Shown: positions 1 to 6,743 of the stretch, piece after piece
Position numbering within the stretch: position 1 is the first letter of the stretch
Layout of the letters: each line of letters opens with the position of its first letter
Source of the DNA: an uncultured Prevotellaceae bacterium
Lineage (GTDB): Bacteria > Bacteroidota > Bacteroidia > Bacteroidales > Bacteroidaceae
Length of the DNA stretch: 39,392 nucleotides
Direction: 5' to 3'
Assembly (NCBI GenBank): GCA_900318115.1
Contig: ONJJ01000033.1
Location: 1-39,392 of the forward strand
The notes under the pieces: generated by a model
What the model was told of the DNA's origin: nothing
The model's input: the letters and a program-made list of their open reading frames with translations, nothing else
Database searches by the model: none
Translations under genes and position numbers: made by a program

Positions 1-3
1 GAT

Positions 4-94
4 ATGCTCCGTTTTTCAGGCCGTTTTCACGCCAATTTTCGGCTCAAAAGTGGCTGGATTGAACCGCTCCGACTGGGTGGACATGCTCCGTTTT
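4..94. repeat. Two direct copies of a 12-base motif at the left edge
   Basis: ATGCTCCGTTTT occurs at 4-15 and again at 83-94 in the same orientation, with related GTTTTC stretches nearby. Repeated short motifs near a terminus are known at the ends of some insertion sequences such as the IS21 family. The rest of any such element would lie left of the window, so an element end is only an inference. No reading frame overlaps this stretch. Confidence 0.35.
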
Positions 95-121
95 CGCCAT
101 AAATGTAGTCATTTTCAGATA

Positions 122-146
122 GTTCTAGTCGAACTTCTAGTCGAAG
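122..146 (+). promoter_or_regulatory. Double operator upstream of the XRE regulator
   Basis: Two adjoining 13-base sites share one base (134). Site 1 (122-134) is GTTC-TAGTC-GAAC and site 2 (134-146) is CTTC-TAGTC-GAAG. Both keep the core TAGTC, and the outermost base pair changes together on both arms (G..C to C..G), so each stays a perfect inverted repeat. They end 23 bases before the ATG at 170. This arrangement fits binding by two dimers of the encoded regulator and autoregulation, like the C-boxes of restriction-modification controllers. The binding protein is inferred from position only. Confidence 0.55.
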
Positions 147-169
147 TATAAGGCAAAAATAAGCAAAAT

Positions 170-451
170 ATGATATTTGGAAAGAAAATAAGAGAGCTCA
201 GAGATGAGCAAGGAGTGCTGCAACGACAGTTGGCTGCACTATTAGAGATTGATACACCTATGTTCAGCAAGATAGAGCGAGGTGACAGACGGGCAAAGCG
301 CGAACATGTAATCAAACTTGCAGAATACCTACATCAGGACGAGAAAGAGATGCTGACGTTGTGGTTAGCAGATAAAGTTCTTGATGCTGTAGGCGATGAT
401 GAACTTAGTAATGATGCAATCACTGTCGCCCAAGAACAGATGAAAAAGTGA
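170..451 (+). CDS. Small XRE-family helix-turn-helix regulator
   Basis: The 93-residue protein is almost entirely one Cro/C1-type HTH domain. Residues 6-30 (KIRELRDEQGVLQRQLAALL) form the first helices, and the recognition helix lies around TPMFSKIERGDRRAKREHV (residues 29-47). An acidic, amphipathic C-terminal tail may dimerise. Short proteins of this kind often control restriction-modification modules in Bacteroidota. No methylase or endonuclease gene follows here, so it stands alone. The ATG at 170 is preceded by an A-rich leader and by two operator-like sites at 122-146, which suggests autoregulation. The target genes are unknown. Confidence 0.8.
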   Translation: MIFGKKIRELRDEQGVLQRQLAALLEIDTPMFSKIERGDRRAKREHVIKLAEYLHQDEKEMLTLWLADKVLDAVGDDELSNDAITVAQEQMKK

Positions 452-460
452 TAACAGCAA

Positions 461-499
461 AACGGCAATTTGATGTGTTAACAACTGCAAATTGCCGTT
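461..499 (+). terminator. Perfect 12-bp hairpin after the XRE gene
   Basis: AACGGCAATTTG (461-472) pairs perfectly with CAAATTGCCGTT (488-499) around a 15-base loop, 9 bases after the stop codon. No T-run follows, so it is either a weak intrinsic terminator or an RNA-stabilising hairpin. Confidence 0.5.
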
Positions 500-942
500 C
501 CGTCTCAAAAAGATCTCATTGTAGCCCCTTGAACATCAATTGCCAAAGGTGTTATAGTTTGGGAACATTATGGTATCAGTGCATCAAACACCTACCTGTA
601 ACACATTGATAATCAATAAAAGTAAAATGTGATTTTGGCTCAAACGTGGAGCCAGCTCTGATGCTCGTTCCACACTCCGAAGGCTTTAGCACGTGCCCCT
701 GTTTGTCGCAACGAGCAACGTGATGAAAGCCCCACGCAGATGAATATACTGAACCCTTTGGCCACAAAAGCCAAAAAGGGCTGCTATATAAACATCCCAT
801 GAGGCGTTCCCGTTGCTTTGTTCCTGACAGCAGGTTCGGAATGTGCTAAATTCTCAGAGTGTCAGACTCAAAGCGTTCAGAAAACGCCTTTTATGTATGT
901 ACATCCCACCCTTCCCTGCCTCTCAGAGAGGGGCATTTCTGC
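500..942. other. Gene-poor stretch left of preA, possibly transcribed leftwards
   Basis: No convincing protein gene is seen. A reverse-strand frame at 576-800 (74 codons) has an ATG but no recognisable domain, and its composition (many Cys, His, Trp) is unlike the neighbours. A Bacteroidota-type promoter inside the repeat at 943-1025 points leftwards into this stretch, so an untranslated RNA or a small gene cannot be excluded. Positions 640-770 look like a structured conserved spacer, but I could not assign a family. Confidence 0.3.
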
Positions 943-1025
943 GTGGGACGGTGCAAAGATAAGCACAAATTGCTTTTCTCCCAAATTTTTCGGGAGAAAA
1001 GTGAGGTAAGAGGGAGGAAAGAAGA
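943..1025 (-). repeat. Promoter-bearing repeat, copy A (left of preA)
   Basis: Positions 943-1005 match 2659-2721 at 59 of 63 bases without gaps. The likeness continues to about 1025 after a 2-base indel. Read on the reverse strand it contains TATCTTTG (complement of 954-961) and TTTG (complement of 982-985) exactly 20 bases apart, which is the Bacteroidota promoter pattern, pointing left. A perfect 9-bp inverted repeat, TTTTCTCCC (974-982) and GGGAGAAAA (992-1000), surrounds the -33 box and could be an operator. Confidence 0.7.
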
Positions 1026-1109
1026 TGAATAATATCTTTTCGGGAATGCTCGGAGATGGCGTAAGAGCAATTCAAAAATGAATTTGCTGGAACGCCTTGA
1101 AGGTGGGTG

Positions 1110-2558
1110 CTACTTCTTCTTTCTGATGCGCTTGGTAGTCTCGATGGCTCCGGTGGGGCAGACCAGCCGGCAAAGGTGGCAACCGACACATTTGGTGCCG
1201 ACGATGCGGGGCTGGCGAGTCGCGTAGTCGAAGCTGATAGCTTGGTGACCGCCATCCATGCAGGAGGTGTAGCAGCGTCCGCAACCGATGCAACGCTCAC
1301 GATTGATCTTAGGATAGACGATGGTCTCGCGGTCGAGGTCGGAAGGCAGGACGAAATTGGGCAGTTGCTCACCTACGAGCGTCTGCAACTGCTTGATGCC
1401 ACGTGATGCCATATAATGCTGCAATCCCAGCACCAGGTCATCGATGATGCGATAGCCGTATTCCATCACGGCTGTGCAGACCTGCACGCAGCTGCATCCC
1501 AGCTGGATGAACTCCAGGGCATCGCGCCATGTCTCGATGCCACCGATGCCGCTCAGCCCGACATCTTTCATGATCTTCTCTGAGGCCATCTCATAGATGA
1601 ACCGGAGGGCGATGGGCTTGACGGCACGTCCGGAGTAGCCTGAGATGGTCTGCTTCTCACTGACGGCGGCCTTCGGCGACATGGTGATGCTCTTGATGGT
1701 GTTGATGCTGGAGATGGCATCGGCTCCGCCGAAATAGGCGGACATGGCGGGCTGGATGATCTGCGTGATGTTGGGCGTCATCTTGGCAATAACGGGGATC
1801 TTGACACATCGCTTGACGTAGGATGTGTAGATGGCAACCAGTTCTGGGTTCTGCCCGACGTCGCTGCCCATACCTGTCAGCCTCATCTGCGGGCATGAGA
1901 AATTCAGCTCCACAGCGTCCACGCCAGCAGCCTCGGCCATCTTTGCCAGCTCTATCCATTGCTCCTCGGTCTGTCCCATGATGGATGCCACGACGACCTT
2001 GGAGGGGTAGTCCTGCTTCAGCCGGCGCAGGATATCGAAGTCCATATCGACGGGGTTCTCGCTGAGCTGCTCCATGTTGCGGAATCCGGAGAACGAGGGA
2101 CCGTTCTTCACGGCATCGAAGCGGGGTGACACCTCCCGGATCTCCTGCATACAGATGGTCTTGTAGAAAACGCCTGCCCAACCGGCATCGAAGGCGCGAG
2201 CTACCATCTCGTAGTTAGTGCAGACGGCGGAGGAGGCCAGGAAGAAGGGGTTCTCGCAGTGCTTGCCACAGAAGTCGATGGCGAGGGAGGGAAGTTCCTG
2301 ACATGTGGCATCCTCGGCGGCGGGCACGGAACGGAGCAATTCTGCAATCCTGATAGGACGGTCGTAGTGGATGCAAGCAGCCTCGGCCTGCTTTAACTCC
2401 TGGTCAGTACAATCTGCGACCCAACGTGCTGCCAACGACTCGTTTCCGAAGCGGATGGCACGGATGGCACGGGCGGGGTCGCCGTTCTTGCAGACTTGGC
2501 TGCAGGGAGCGTCGGCACAGAGCAGACAGCGCGCAGCCTCTTCATGAATGTGTATCAT
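1110..2558 (-). CDS. preA: PreA-type dihydropyrimidine dehydrogenase subunit with a PreT-like N-terminal iron-sulfur segment
   Basis: The 482-residue protein has three parts. Residues 1-80 resemble the N-terminal iron-sulfur segment of PreT/GltD (C11-x2-C14-x4-C19-x3-C23). Residues about 90-400 are the dihydroorotate-dehydrogenase-like FMN barrel (VELNFSCPQM, AKMTPNIT, SGIGGIETW). The tail holds two 4Fe-4S ferredoxin motifs (CIGCGRCYTSC about 423-433 and CVGCHLCRLVC about 457-467). The family reduces uracil or thymine with NAD(P)H in the cytoplasm, normally with PreT supplying the FAD/NAD domain. No preT is adjacent. E. coli PreA is about 411 residues, so the extra N-terminus is the oddity. 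It is transcribed from the promoter at 2670-2701 with a leader of roughly 100 bases. Function as a pyrimidine reductase is likely but not certain. Confidence 0.85.
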   Translation of the reverse strand: MIHIHEEAARCLLCADAPCSQVCKNGDPARAIRAIRFGNESLAARWVADCTDQELKQAEAACIHYDRPIRIAELLRSVPAAEDATCQELPSLAIDFCGKHCENPFFLASSAVCTNYEMVARAFDAGWAGVFYKTICMQEIREVSPRFDAVKNGPSFSGFRNMEQLSENPVDMDFDILRRLKQDYPSKVVVASIMGQTEEQWIELAKMAEAAGVDAVELNFSCPQMRLTGMGSDVGQNPELVAIYTSYVKRCVKIPVIAKMTPNITQIIQPAMSAYFGGADAISSINTIKSITMSPKAAVSEKQTISGYSGRAVKPIALRFIYEMASEKIMKDVGLSGIGGIETWRDALEFIQLGCSCVQVCTAVMEYGYRIIDDLVLGLQHYMASRGIKQLQTLVGEQLPNFVLPSDLDRETIVYPKINRERCIGCGRCYTSCMDGGHQAISFDYATRQPRIVGTKCVGCHLCRLVCPTGAIETTKRIRKKK

Positions 2559-2658
2559 AACGTTAGCGGTTTGTGTGGTTATACCAGAAAGTTAGTTATG
2601 GAGCTGATAGATCTCGGTCCACCGTTTTTTTGAGGGCATCAGACTGCAGAATCTTTTG

Positions 2659-2739
2659 GTGGGACGCTGCAAAGATAAGCACAAATCGCTTTCCTCCCAA
2701 ATTTTTGGGGAGAAAAGTGAGAAATGAGCGGAAAGAAGA
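2659..2739 (-). repeat. Promoter-bearing repeat, copy B (preA promoter)
   Basis: This is the second copy of the repeat at 943-1025, in the same orientation, with four substitutions over the ungapped 63 bases. Here the inverted repeat around the -33 box is imperfect (TTTCCTCCC at 2690-2698 against GGGAGAAAA at 2708-2716). Confidence 0.7.
2670..2701 (-). promoter_or_regulatory. preA promoter (reverse strand)
   Basis: On the reverse strand, TTTG (complement of 2698-2701) lies 20 bases upstream of TATCTTTG (complement of 2670-2677). This fits the known Bacteroidota -33/-7 consensus. Transcription would start near 2662, about 104 bases before the preA ATG. Confidence 0.75.
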
Positions 2740-2951
2740 CTAAAAAGATTCTCTGCAGGAAACATAGCGAAAGATTCGGGCGGCCTCCGAAATCATTTTA
2801 TGCACTGATTTCGCATGGCTTTGCGGGTTGTCCCCACCCCACAGGGGGCAAGTGGGAATTTGTGGGCTTCAGATGCCTGAGAAACCCATACAGAGCAGCT
2901 GGTTTTCTGCCAAAAGAGTATCAAAAAGCTTCATTACATAGAATATTTTTC

Positions 2952-2991
2952 CCGAGAGGGGTGAGTTTCTCGGATTTTATGCTTACCTTTG
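2952..2991 (+). promoter_or_regulatory. Candidate promoter and operator upstream of the wzi-like gene
   Basis: TACCTTTG at 2984-2991 fits the Bacteroidota -7 box. A clear TTTG -33 box is not seen. A 6-bp inverted repeat, CCGAGA (2952-2957) and TCTCGG (2968-2973), sits where a -33 box would be. Transcription would begin near 3000, about 125 bases before the ATG at 3125. The 212 bases to the left (2740-2951) show only a short unlikely reading frame and no recognisable feature. Confidence 0.5.
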
Positions 2992-3124
2992 CCACGTCAA
3001 AGAAGATTTTACTTGTCATGAAATCCAGCACTTGAGTAGGTGAATCTTCCGTCATGGCATCATCCTGACCGGCTTTTCAGCCGTCCAGGGTCTATAATAT
3101 AAAATGTATCAAACTGACGCGTTC

Positions 3125-4657
3125 ATGATTCATCGGTTTCTCATTCTCCTGTCCGTACTCCTCTCTTATGCCGCGATAACCAAGGCTCAGGACAGCTGTC
3201 GGACGGAAATCACCTGCGACCTCAGCACGGAGGCTGCTGTCGGCAGCGGCGACTTCACAGCCTATCAGCTGGTCACGAATCGCCACCACGTGCTTTCGAC
3301 CCGCTCCAACACGGCCTACTTACGAGGCGCTGTCAACATCCGCCACGCGTTCACGGACGACCTATCGCTCTCCGGATGCGTCGATGCCATCGGCTCCATC
3401 CATGCCGACCACAAGTTTTATCTGCAGCAGTGCTATGCCAACCTCTCCTTCAAGAAATTCTTCCTTGAATTTGGCGCGCGGGAACATGCTGCGGTGGTGC
3501 GCAACGACTTGCTCTCAATAGGCTCGTTCACCAAGGGCACCAATGCCAAGCCCTTCGCCCAGTTGCATATCGGCACCAACGGTTTCTGGGACGTCCCTTT
3601 CACCAGGAAGTGGATTCAGGTGGATTTCGATGGCGGCTACGGACGTTTCTTGGATGGTCATTATCGCGAAGACGCTTTCTTCCGGGGCGCTACGCCCGAA
3701 GGTGATAATGTGAACAAACATTATGCCACGGGTATCTACATGCATCAGAAACATCTGTACATCCGGACGAATCCCCAAAAACTGTTCTTTGGCATGGTGG
3801 GTATTGAACACGTGGCACAGTTCGGTGGAACGAAGTATATGTACGTCAGGAATGCTGACGGTACGCTGACGCTTCAGCCCAAATCGAAGTCGGTGGGTCT
3901 GAAGGATATATGGGGCGTTTTCCTCTGCCGTGGCGACCAAAACTATTTCGAAAACAACGCGATGGAAGACTGGGTCTACGGCAATCACGTGGGGGTCATG
4001 ACGGCTCAAATAGGCTGGAATATCAATAGCGGCCATCAGCTGAAGGCCTACCTTGACAACCCCTTCGAGGATGGCTCTGGTATTCGTAAGGGTAATGGCT
4101 GGGACGGTCTCTGGGGGCTGGAATATAAGAACCAATCGGAAGGACGTCAGTTCGTGCGTGGAGTCGTGGCCGAATATTTTCAAAGCACCAATCAGTCTGG
4201 CCCCCTGCATTGGGACAGTAACGACTATCCGGAGCCGGCGCGGAGCCAGATTACGGACTTTGTCGTGGGTGCTGACAATTACTACAACCATAGTTTCTAC
4301 AACAGCTACACACACTATGGTATGACGCCCGGCATCGCACTGATTACTTCACCTATTTATAATAAGGACGGTTTCACACAATTCCGCGACAACCGCGTCA
4401 GAGCATGGCATCTGGGTGTCAGCGGTGAGATCAACGGACGCCTGAGCTATCTCGTAAAAGGTTCCTATCGGGAAGGCCGGGGAACCTACGCCGTGCCGTT
4501 GCCGCAGAAACAGCATTCGCTGGATGTCATGATTCAGGGCAACTACAGCCTGGGACCCTGGCAGTTCAGCGCTGCCTTCGCCTTCGACAAGGGTAACATC
4601 TACGGCGATTGCTATACGTTCAACATCAAAATTGGCTATCATGGCAAGATTCTGTAA
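3125..4657 (+). CDS. Wzi-like capsule assembly outer-membrane beta-barrel protein
   Basis: The 510-residue protein begins with a signal peptide (MIHRFLILLSVLLSYAAITKA, then QDS). The rest is a long run of alternating amphipathic strands rich in aromatic and glycine residues, ending in a strand-like NIKIGYHGKIL. Size and patterning match the Cap_assem_Wzi family, outer-membrane barrels that bind or organise surface polysaccharide. The ATG at 3125 is preferred over the one at 3104 because the signal peptide then starts with a short basic n-region. It overlaps the next lipoprotein gene by 17 bases, so the two are probably co-translated. Family assignment rests on the overall pattern rather than on a catalytic motif. 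Confidence 0.7.
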   Translation: MIHRFLILLSVLLSYAAITKAQDSCRTEITCDLSTEAAVGSGDFTAYQLVTNRHHVLSTRSNTAYLRGAVNIRHAFTDDLSLSGCVDAIGSIHADHKFYLQQCYANLSFKKFFLEFGAREHAAVVRNDLLSIGSFTKGTNAKPFAQLHIGTNGFWDVPFTRKWIQVDFDGGYGRFLDGHYREDAFFRGATPEGDNVNKHYATGIYMHQKHLYIRTNPQKLFFGMVGIEHVAQFGGTKYMYVRNADGTLTLQPKSKSVGLKDIWGVFLCRGDQNYFENNAMEDWVYGNHVGVMTAQIGWNINSGHQLKAYLDNPFEDGSGIRKGNGWDGLWGLEYKNQSEGRQFVRGVVAEYFQSTNQSGPLHWDSNDYPEPARSQITDFVVGADNYYNHSFYNSYTHYGMTPGIALITSPIYNKDGFTQFRDNRVRAWHLGVSGEINGRLSYLVKGSYREGRGTYAVPLPQKQHSLDVMIQGNYSLGPWQFSAAFAFDKGNIYGDCYTFNIKIGYHGKIL

Positions 4658-5024
4658 ATACATCGTTCTCCTGGCATCCGCCGTCTTCCTTCTCACCTCC
4701 TGCCAGGAAGGGGGCGAGGCCGGCAGCCTGTTCGGTCAGTGGCGGCTGATGGATGCCGACGGCAAATATGTCAGCTTCTCTGGCTCTGTCTGCCTGTTCC
4801 GGAATGCCGGAAGAAGAGAGGTAAACGGGCAGTTCCGGCACTCCGGCGACAGCCTTTTCATCCAGTGCGTCTCTGTCAGGCAGGACCCTGCAGACACCCT
4901 CCTCGTGGAAAACGATTTCGGCTTCAGCCCATTTACCGACATACGGCTGAAAATTGACCGGCTGGATGGCGACAATCTGGTGGTGAGCAGGGGCGACCGG
5001 AAATGGAGCTTCTGCCTCTACTGA
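4641..5024 (+). CDS. Small lipocalin-like lipoprotein
   Basis: The 127-residue product starts MARFCKYIVLLASAVFLLTSC, a lipoprotein signal with the lipid-bearing Cys at residue 21. The mature part has a GxW start (LFGQWRLMDADGKYVSF) and repeated short strands ending in KWSFCLY, as in the small lipocalin-like lipoproteins of Bacteroidales. It starts inside the 3' end of the wzi-like gene. The in-frame TTG at 4632 is less likely than the ATG at 4641. It may anchor in the outer membrane next to the barrel; the ligand is unknown. Confidence 0.65.
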   Translation: MARFCKYIVLLASAVFLLTSCQEGGEAGSLFGQWRLMDADGKYVSFSGSVCLFRNAGRREVNGQFRHSGDSLFIQCVSVRQDPADTLLVENDFGFSPFTDIRLKIDRLDGDNLVVSRGDRKWSFCLY

Positions 5025-5150
5025 CAGTTCGACTGCACGGAAGCGGGTTCTTTTTCCGGCACCGCTTTCGTCCGCAGAAAGCCAATTTTGCCGTATTCCG
5101 GCGACAAATATGAGAAAAAAAGCGCGGACTTCACACATTTTAGCACAATT

Positions 5151-5184
5151 CTTGCACAGCTTTCGTTCTTTTGACCTACATTTG
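5151..5184 (+). promoter_or_regulatory. Promoter for the Ala-rich lipoprotein gene
   Basis: TACATTTG (5177-5184) is a good -7 box. CTTG at 5151-5154 is a weaker -33 candidate 22 bases upstream. The predicted leader to the ATG at 5266 is about 75 bases and becomes A-rich just before the start. Confidence 0.55.
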
Positions 5185-5265
5185 CCCCGGTTTTCGCCAC
5201 AATGGCGAATCCGTCGAGATAGTAAACGAATAGTTTTATCAACCATTAAAAAAAGAAAAAGCAAA

Positions 5266-5925
5266 ATGAAAAAGATTATGACCCTCGTGATTGCAGCAGC
5301 TGCAATCAGCCTCGCATCCTGCGGCGGCAAGACCAATTCCAACACAGCTGAACTCGACAGCCTCACCACCGAGACCGTGGCCGAAGAGGAAGTCGCTCCC
5401 GCAGAGCAGGCTGGACAGGTGGTTGCTCTTCTGCAGGAACAGATTAAGAACGCCGACCCCGAGCAGATCAAGGCTATCGGCGCTCAGGTGGCCGAGAAGG
5501 TGGCCGAGTTCCTCGCCAAGGGCGATGAGGCTGCTGCCAAGACTTACACCGAGACCATCAACAAGTTCATCGCCGAGAATGCAGAGAAGCTGAAGGCCAT
5601 CGGTGCCAGCACCACCATCAGCGAGGCTCTCTCCAACGTAGAGAACCTGCCCTCCAGCCTGCTGGAGGCTGCTACGAGCGCTGCCAATGGCGTGGCTGCT
5701 ACTGCTACCGAGCAGGGCGAGGCTGCACAGCAGGCCGTGGACGCTGCCAAGGCTGCCGTGGAGGCTGCTCCCGAAGCTGTCAAGGAAGCTGCAAAGGAAG
5801 CTGTAGATGCTGCCAAGGCTAAGGGCGAAGAGGCTGCCGCTGCTGCCCAGCAGAAAGCCCAGGAGCAGGCCAACAAGGCTATTGACGACGCTGCTGCCGC
5901 TGCCAAGAAGAAACTCGGTCTCTAA
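5266..5925 (+). CDS. Alanine-rich helical lipoprotein
   Basis: The 219-residue product has a lipoprotein signal (MKKIMTLVIAAAAISLASC, Cys19). The mature chain opens with an acidic linker (residues about 28-47), then a predicted helical domain (about 48-140). It ends with an Ala/Lys/Glu-rich stretch (about 141-216) of repeated AA..AVDAAKAAVE-type units, like LEA or apolipoprotein-type amphipathic helices. It is probably a periplasmic lipid-anchored stalk or stress-type protein; no enzyme motif is seen. Upstream ATGs (5110) are rejected because the promoter at 5177-5184 lies inside that longer frame. The DUF3467 gene starts 24 bases after its stop. Confidence 0.7.
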   Translation: MKKIMTLVIAAAAISLASCGGKTNSNTAELDSLTTETVAEEEVAPAEQAGQVVALLQEQIKNADPEQIKAIGAQVAEKVAEFLAKGDEAAAKTYTETINKFIAENAEKLKAIGASTTISEALSNVENLPSSLLEAATSAANGVAATATEQGEAAQQAVDAAKAAVEAAPEAVKEAAKEAVDAAKAKGEEAAAAAQQKAQEQANKAIDDAAAAAKKKLGL

Positions 5926-5949
5926 TCTCTATTGAAAGGATACTGCACT

Positions 5950-6273
5950 ATGGCTAACAACAACGAACAACAGAAACAAGGGCAGGTTCAGGTGAACATG
6001 ACCCCGGAAGTGGAGAAGGGCGTTTACTCCAACCTGGCTATCATGGGTTTCACACCCACCGAATTCATCATGGACTTTGTGTTCCATCACCCTGGAATGC
6101 CCCGTGCCAATGTGCAGAGCCGTGTGGTGATGTCCCCTGTGCAGGCCAAACGCCTCATGCGCCTGCTGGAGCAGAATATGGCCAACTACGAGAAGAGTTT
6201 TGGCGCCATCAAGCTCCCGGAGGATTCTTCGCCAACACAAAACGGACCCATCTCCCCCTTCAAGATTAACTGA
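5950..6273 (+). CDS. DUF3467-family protein
   Basis: The 107-residue protein carries the DUF3467 pattern: QVQVNMTPEVEKGVYSNLA, then FTPTEFIMDFVFHHPGMPRANVQSRVVMSPVQAKRLMRLLEQN. The family is common in Bacteroidota and of unknown function, with a small cytoplasmic fold. The ATG at 5950 follows GAAAGGA (5934-5940); the upstream TTG at 5932 is rejected. It is probably co-transcribed with the Ala-rich lipoprotein and ends at a strong terminator (6296-6331). Confidence 0.75.
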   Translation: MANNNEQQKQGQVQVNMTPEVEKGVYSNLAIMGFTPTEFIMDFVFHHPGMPRANVQSRVVMSPVQAKRLMRLLEQNMANYEKSFGAIKLPEDSSPTQNGPISPFKIN

Positions 6274-6295
6274 TCGGGAATGACCATCCAAAGTA

Positions 6296-6331
6296 CAGCC
6301 GCCTGCTCAATCTCGTGCAGGCGGCTGTTTT
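6296..6331 (+). terminator. Intrinsic terminator after the DUF3467 gene
   Basis: CAGCCGCCTG (6296-6305) pairs perfectly with CAGGCGGCTG (6318-6327) around a 12-base loop, followed by TTTT (6328-6331). Confidence 0.85.
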
Positions 6332-6383
6332 GCGTCAGACAGGCGGCTGGTCAGAGCCATGCAGGCGACTGTAAGACGCGGAG
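6296..6383 (+). repeat. Degenerate 22-base-period repeat
   Basis: CAGGCGGCTG recurs at 6318 and 6340, and as CAGGCGACTG at 6362, exactly 22 bases apart. The reverse-complement arm CAGCCGCCTG begins one period earlier, at 6296. The 12 bases between the units are not conserved. Because 22 is not a multiple of three, the pattern is not a protein repeat. The first two units form the terminator stem. Confidence 0.6.
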
Positions 6384-6424
6384 CAGCTACCGGCAAAAAG
6401 GGGGCAAAAGGCCTCGCGCGCGTA

Positions 6425-6540
6425 CCTTATTATATATAAGGGGCTGAAGAGTTAGCACAGGAGCATGGGTAAAGGATCGGTGGATGAAGCGTTCATGTCC
6501 TTTGCCCAAAGGACAATATTACGCTGATGAGTGCTTTTTT
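6425..6540 (+). other. Hairpin-rich spacer, possible small RNA or terminator
   Basis: CCTTAT (6425-6430) pairs with ATAAGG (6436-6441). Further on, AGCGT (6488-6492) pairs with ACGCT (6521-6525), enclosing a perfect 8-bp stem TGTCCTTT (6496-6503) and AAAGGACA (6508-6515). Six T residues follow at 6535-6540. This could be the 3' end of a short untranslated RNA or a second terminator insulating the ribosomal operon. No reading frame is present. Confidence 0.4.
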
Positions 6541-6598
6541 GAGACGTTAATTCTGTTAAATCATCTTAAAAAATAAAGAAAATGCAGTGATTTTGCAC

Positions 6599-6686
6599 CT
6601 CCGAGGCGATTTTGAGACCCTCGGAGCATTGTACTTTGCAGATTTTTATGTACTTTTGCAGCCCGAATGGGCATAGTATGCCCGTT
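6599..6686 (+). promoter_or_regulatory. Promoter region and first hairpin of the ribosomal superoperon
   Basis: TACTTTTG at 6651-6658 matches the -7 box; transcription would start near 6665. A near copy, GTACTTTGCA, lies at 6631-6640. The -33 box is unclear. Just upstream is a perfect 8-bp inverted repeat, CTCCGAGG (6599-6606) and CCTCGGAG (6619-6626), a possible operator. The predicted RNA begins with a hairpin, GGGCATA (6669-6675) and TATGCCC (6677-6683), extendable by three pairs, then an A-rich leader to rpsL. Confidence 0.6.
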
Positions 6687-6743
6687 TGCAACGTATTAAG
6701 ATACAAAAATATACAATATATAATAACAAAAAAACAAAAAACT

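Noticed and set aside
576-800. A 74-codon reverse-strand frame left of preA
   Set aside because: It has no domain and no clear initiation signal; only the promoter upstream keeps it as a weak possibility, so it is not listed as a gene.
1861-1920. Loss of the catalytic cysteine in PreA (DVGQ where mammalian enzyme has ACGQ)
   Set aside because: As I recall, bacterial PreA proteins share the DVGQ form, so this is not evidence of inactivation.
2724-3035. A 103-codon forward frame between preA and the wzi-like gene
   Set aside because: Its start lies inside the promoter repeat, its composition is not protein-like, and the wzi promoter lies within it.
6296-6383. CRISPR-like array
   Set aside because: Repeats are only 10 bases with 12-base variable parts, three to four units, and there are no cas genes.
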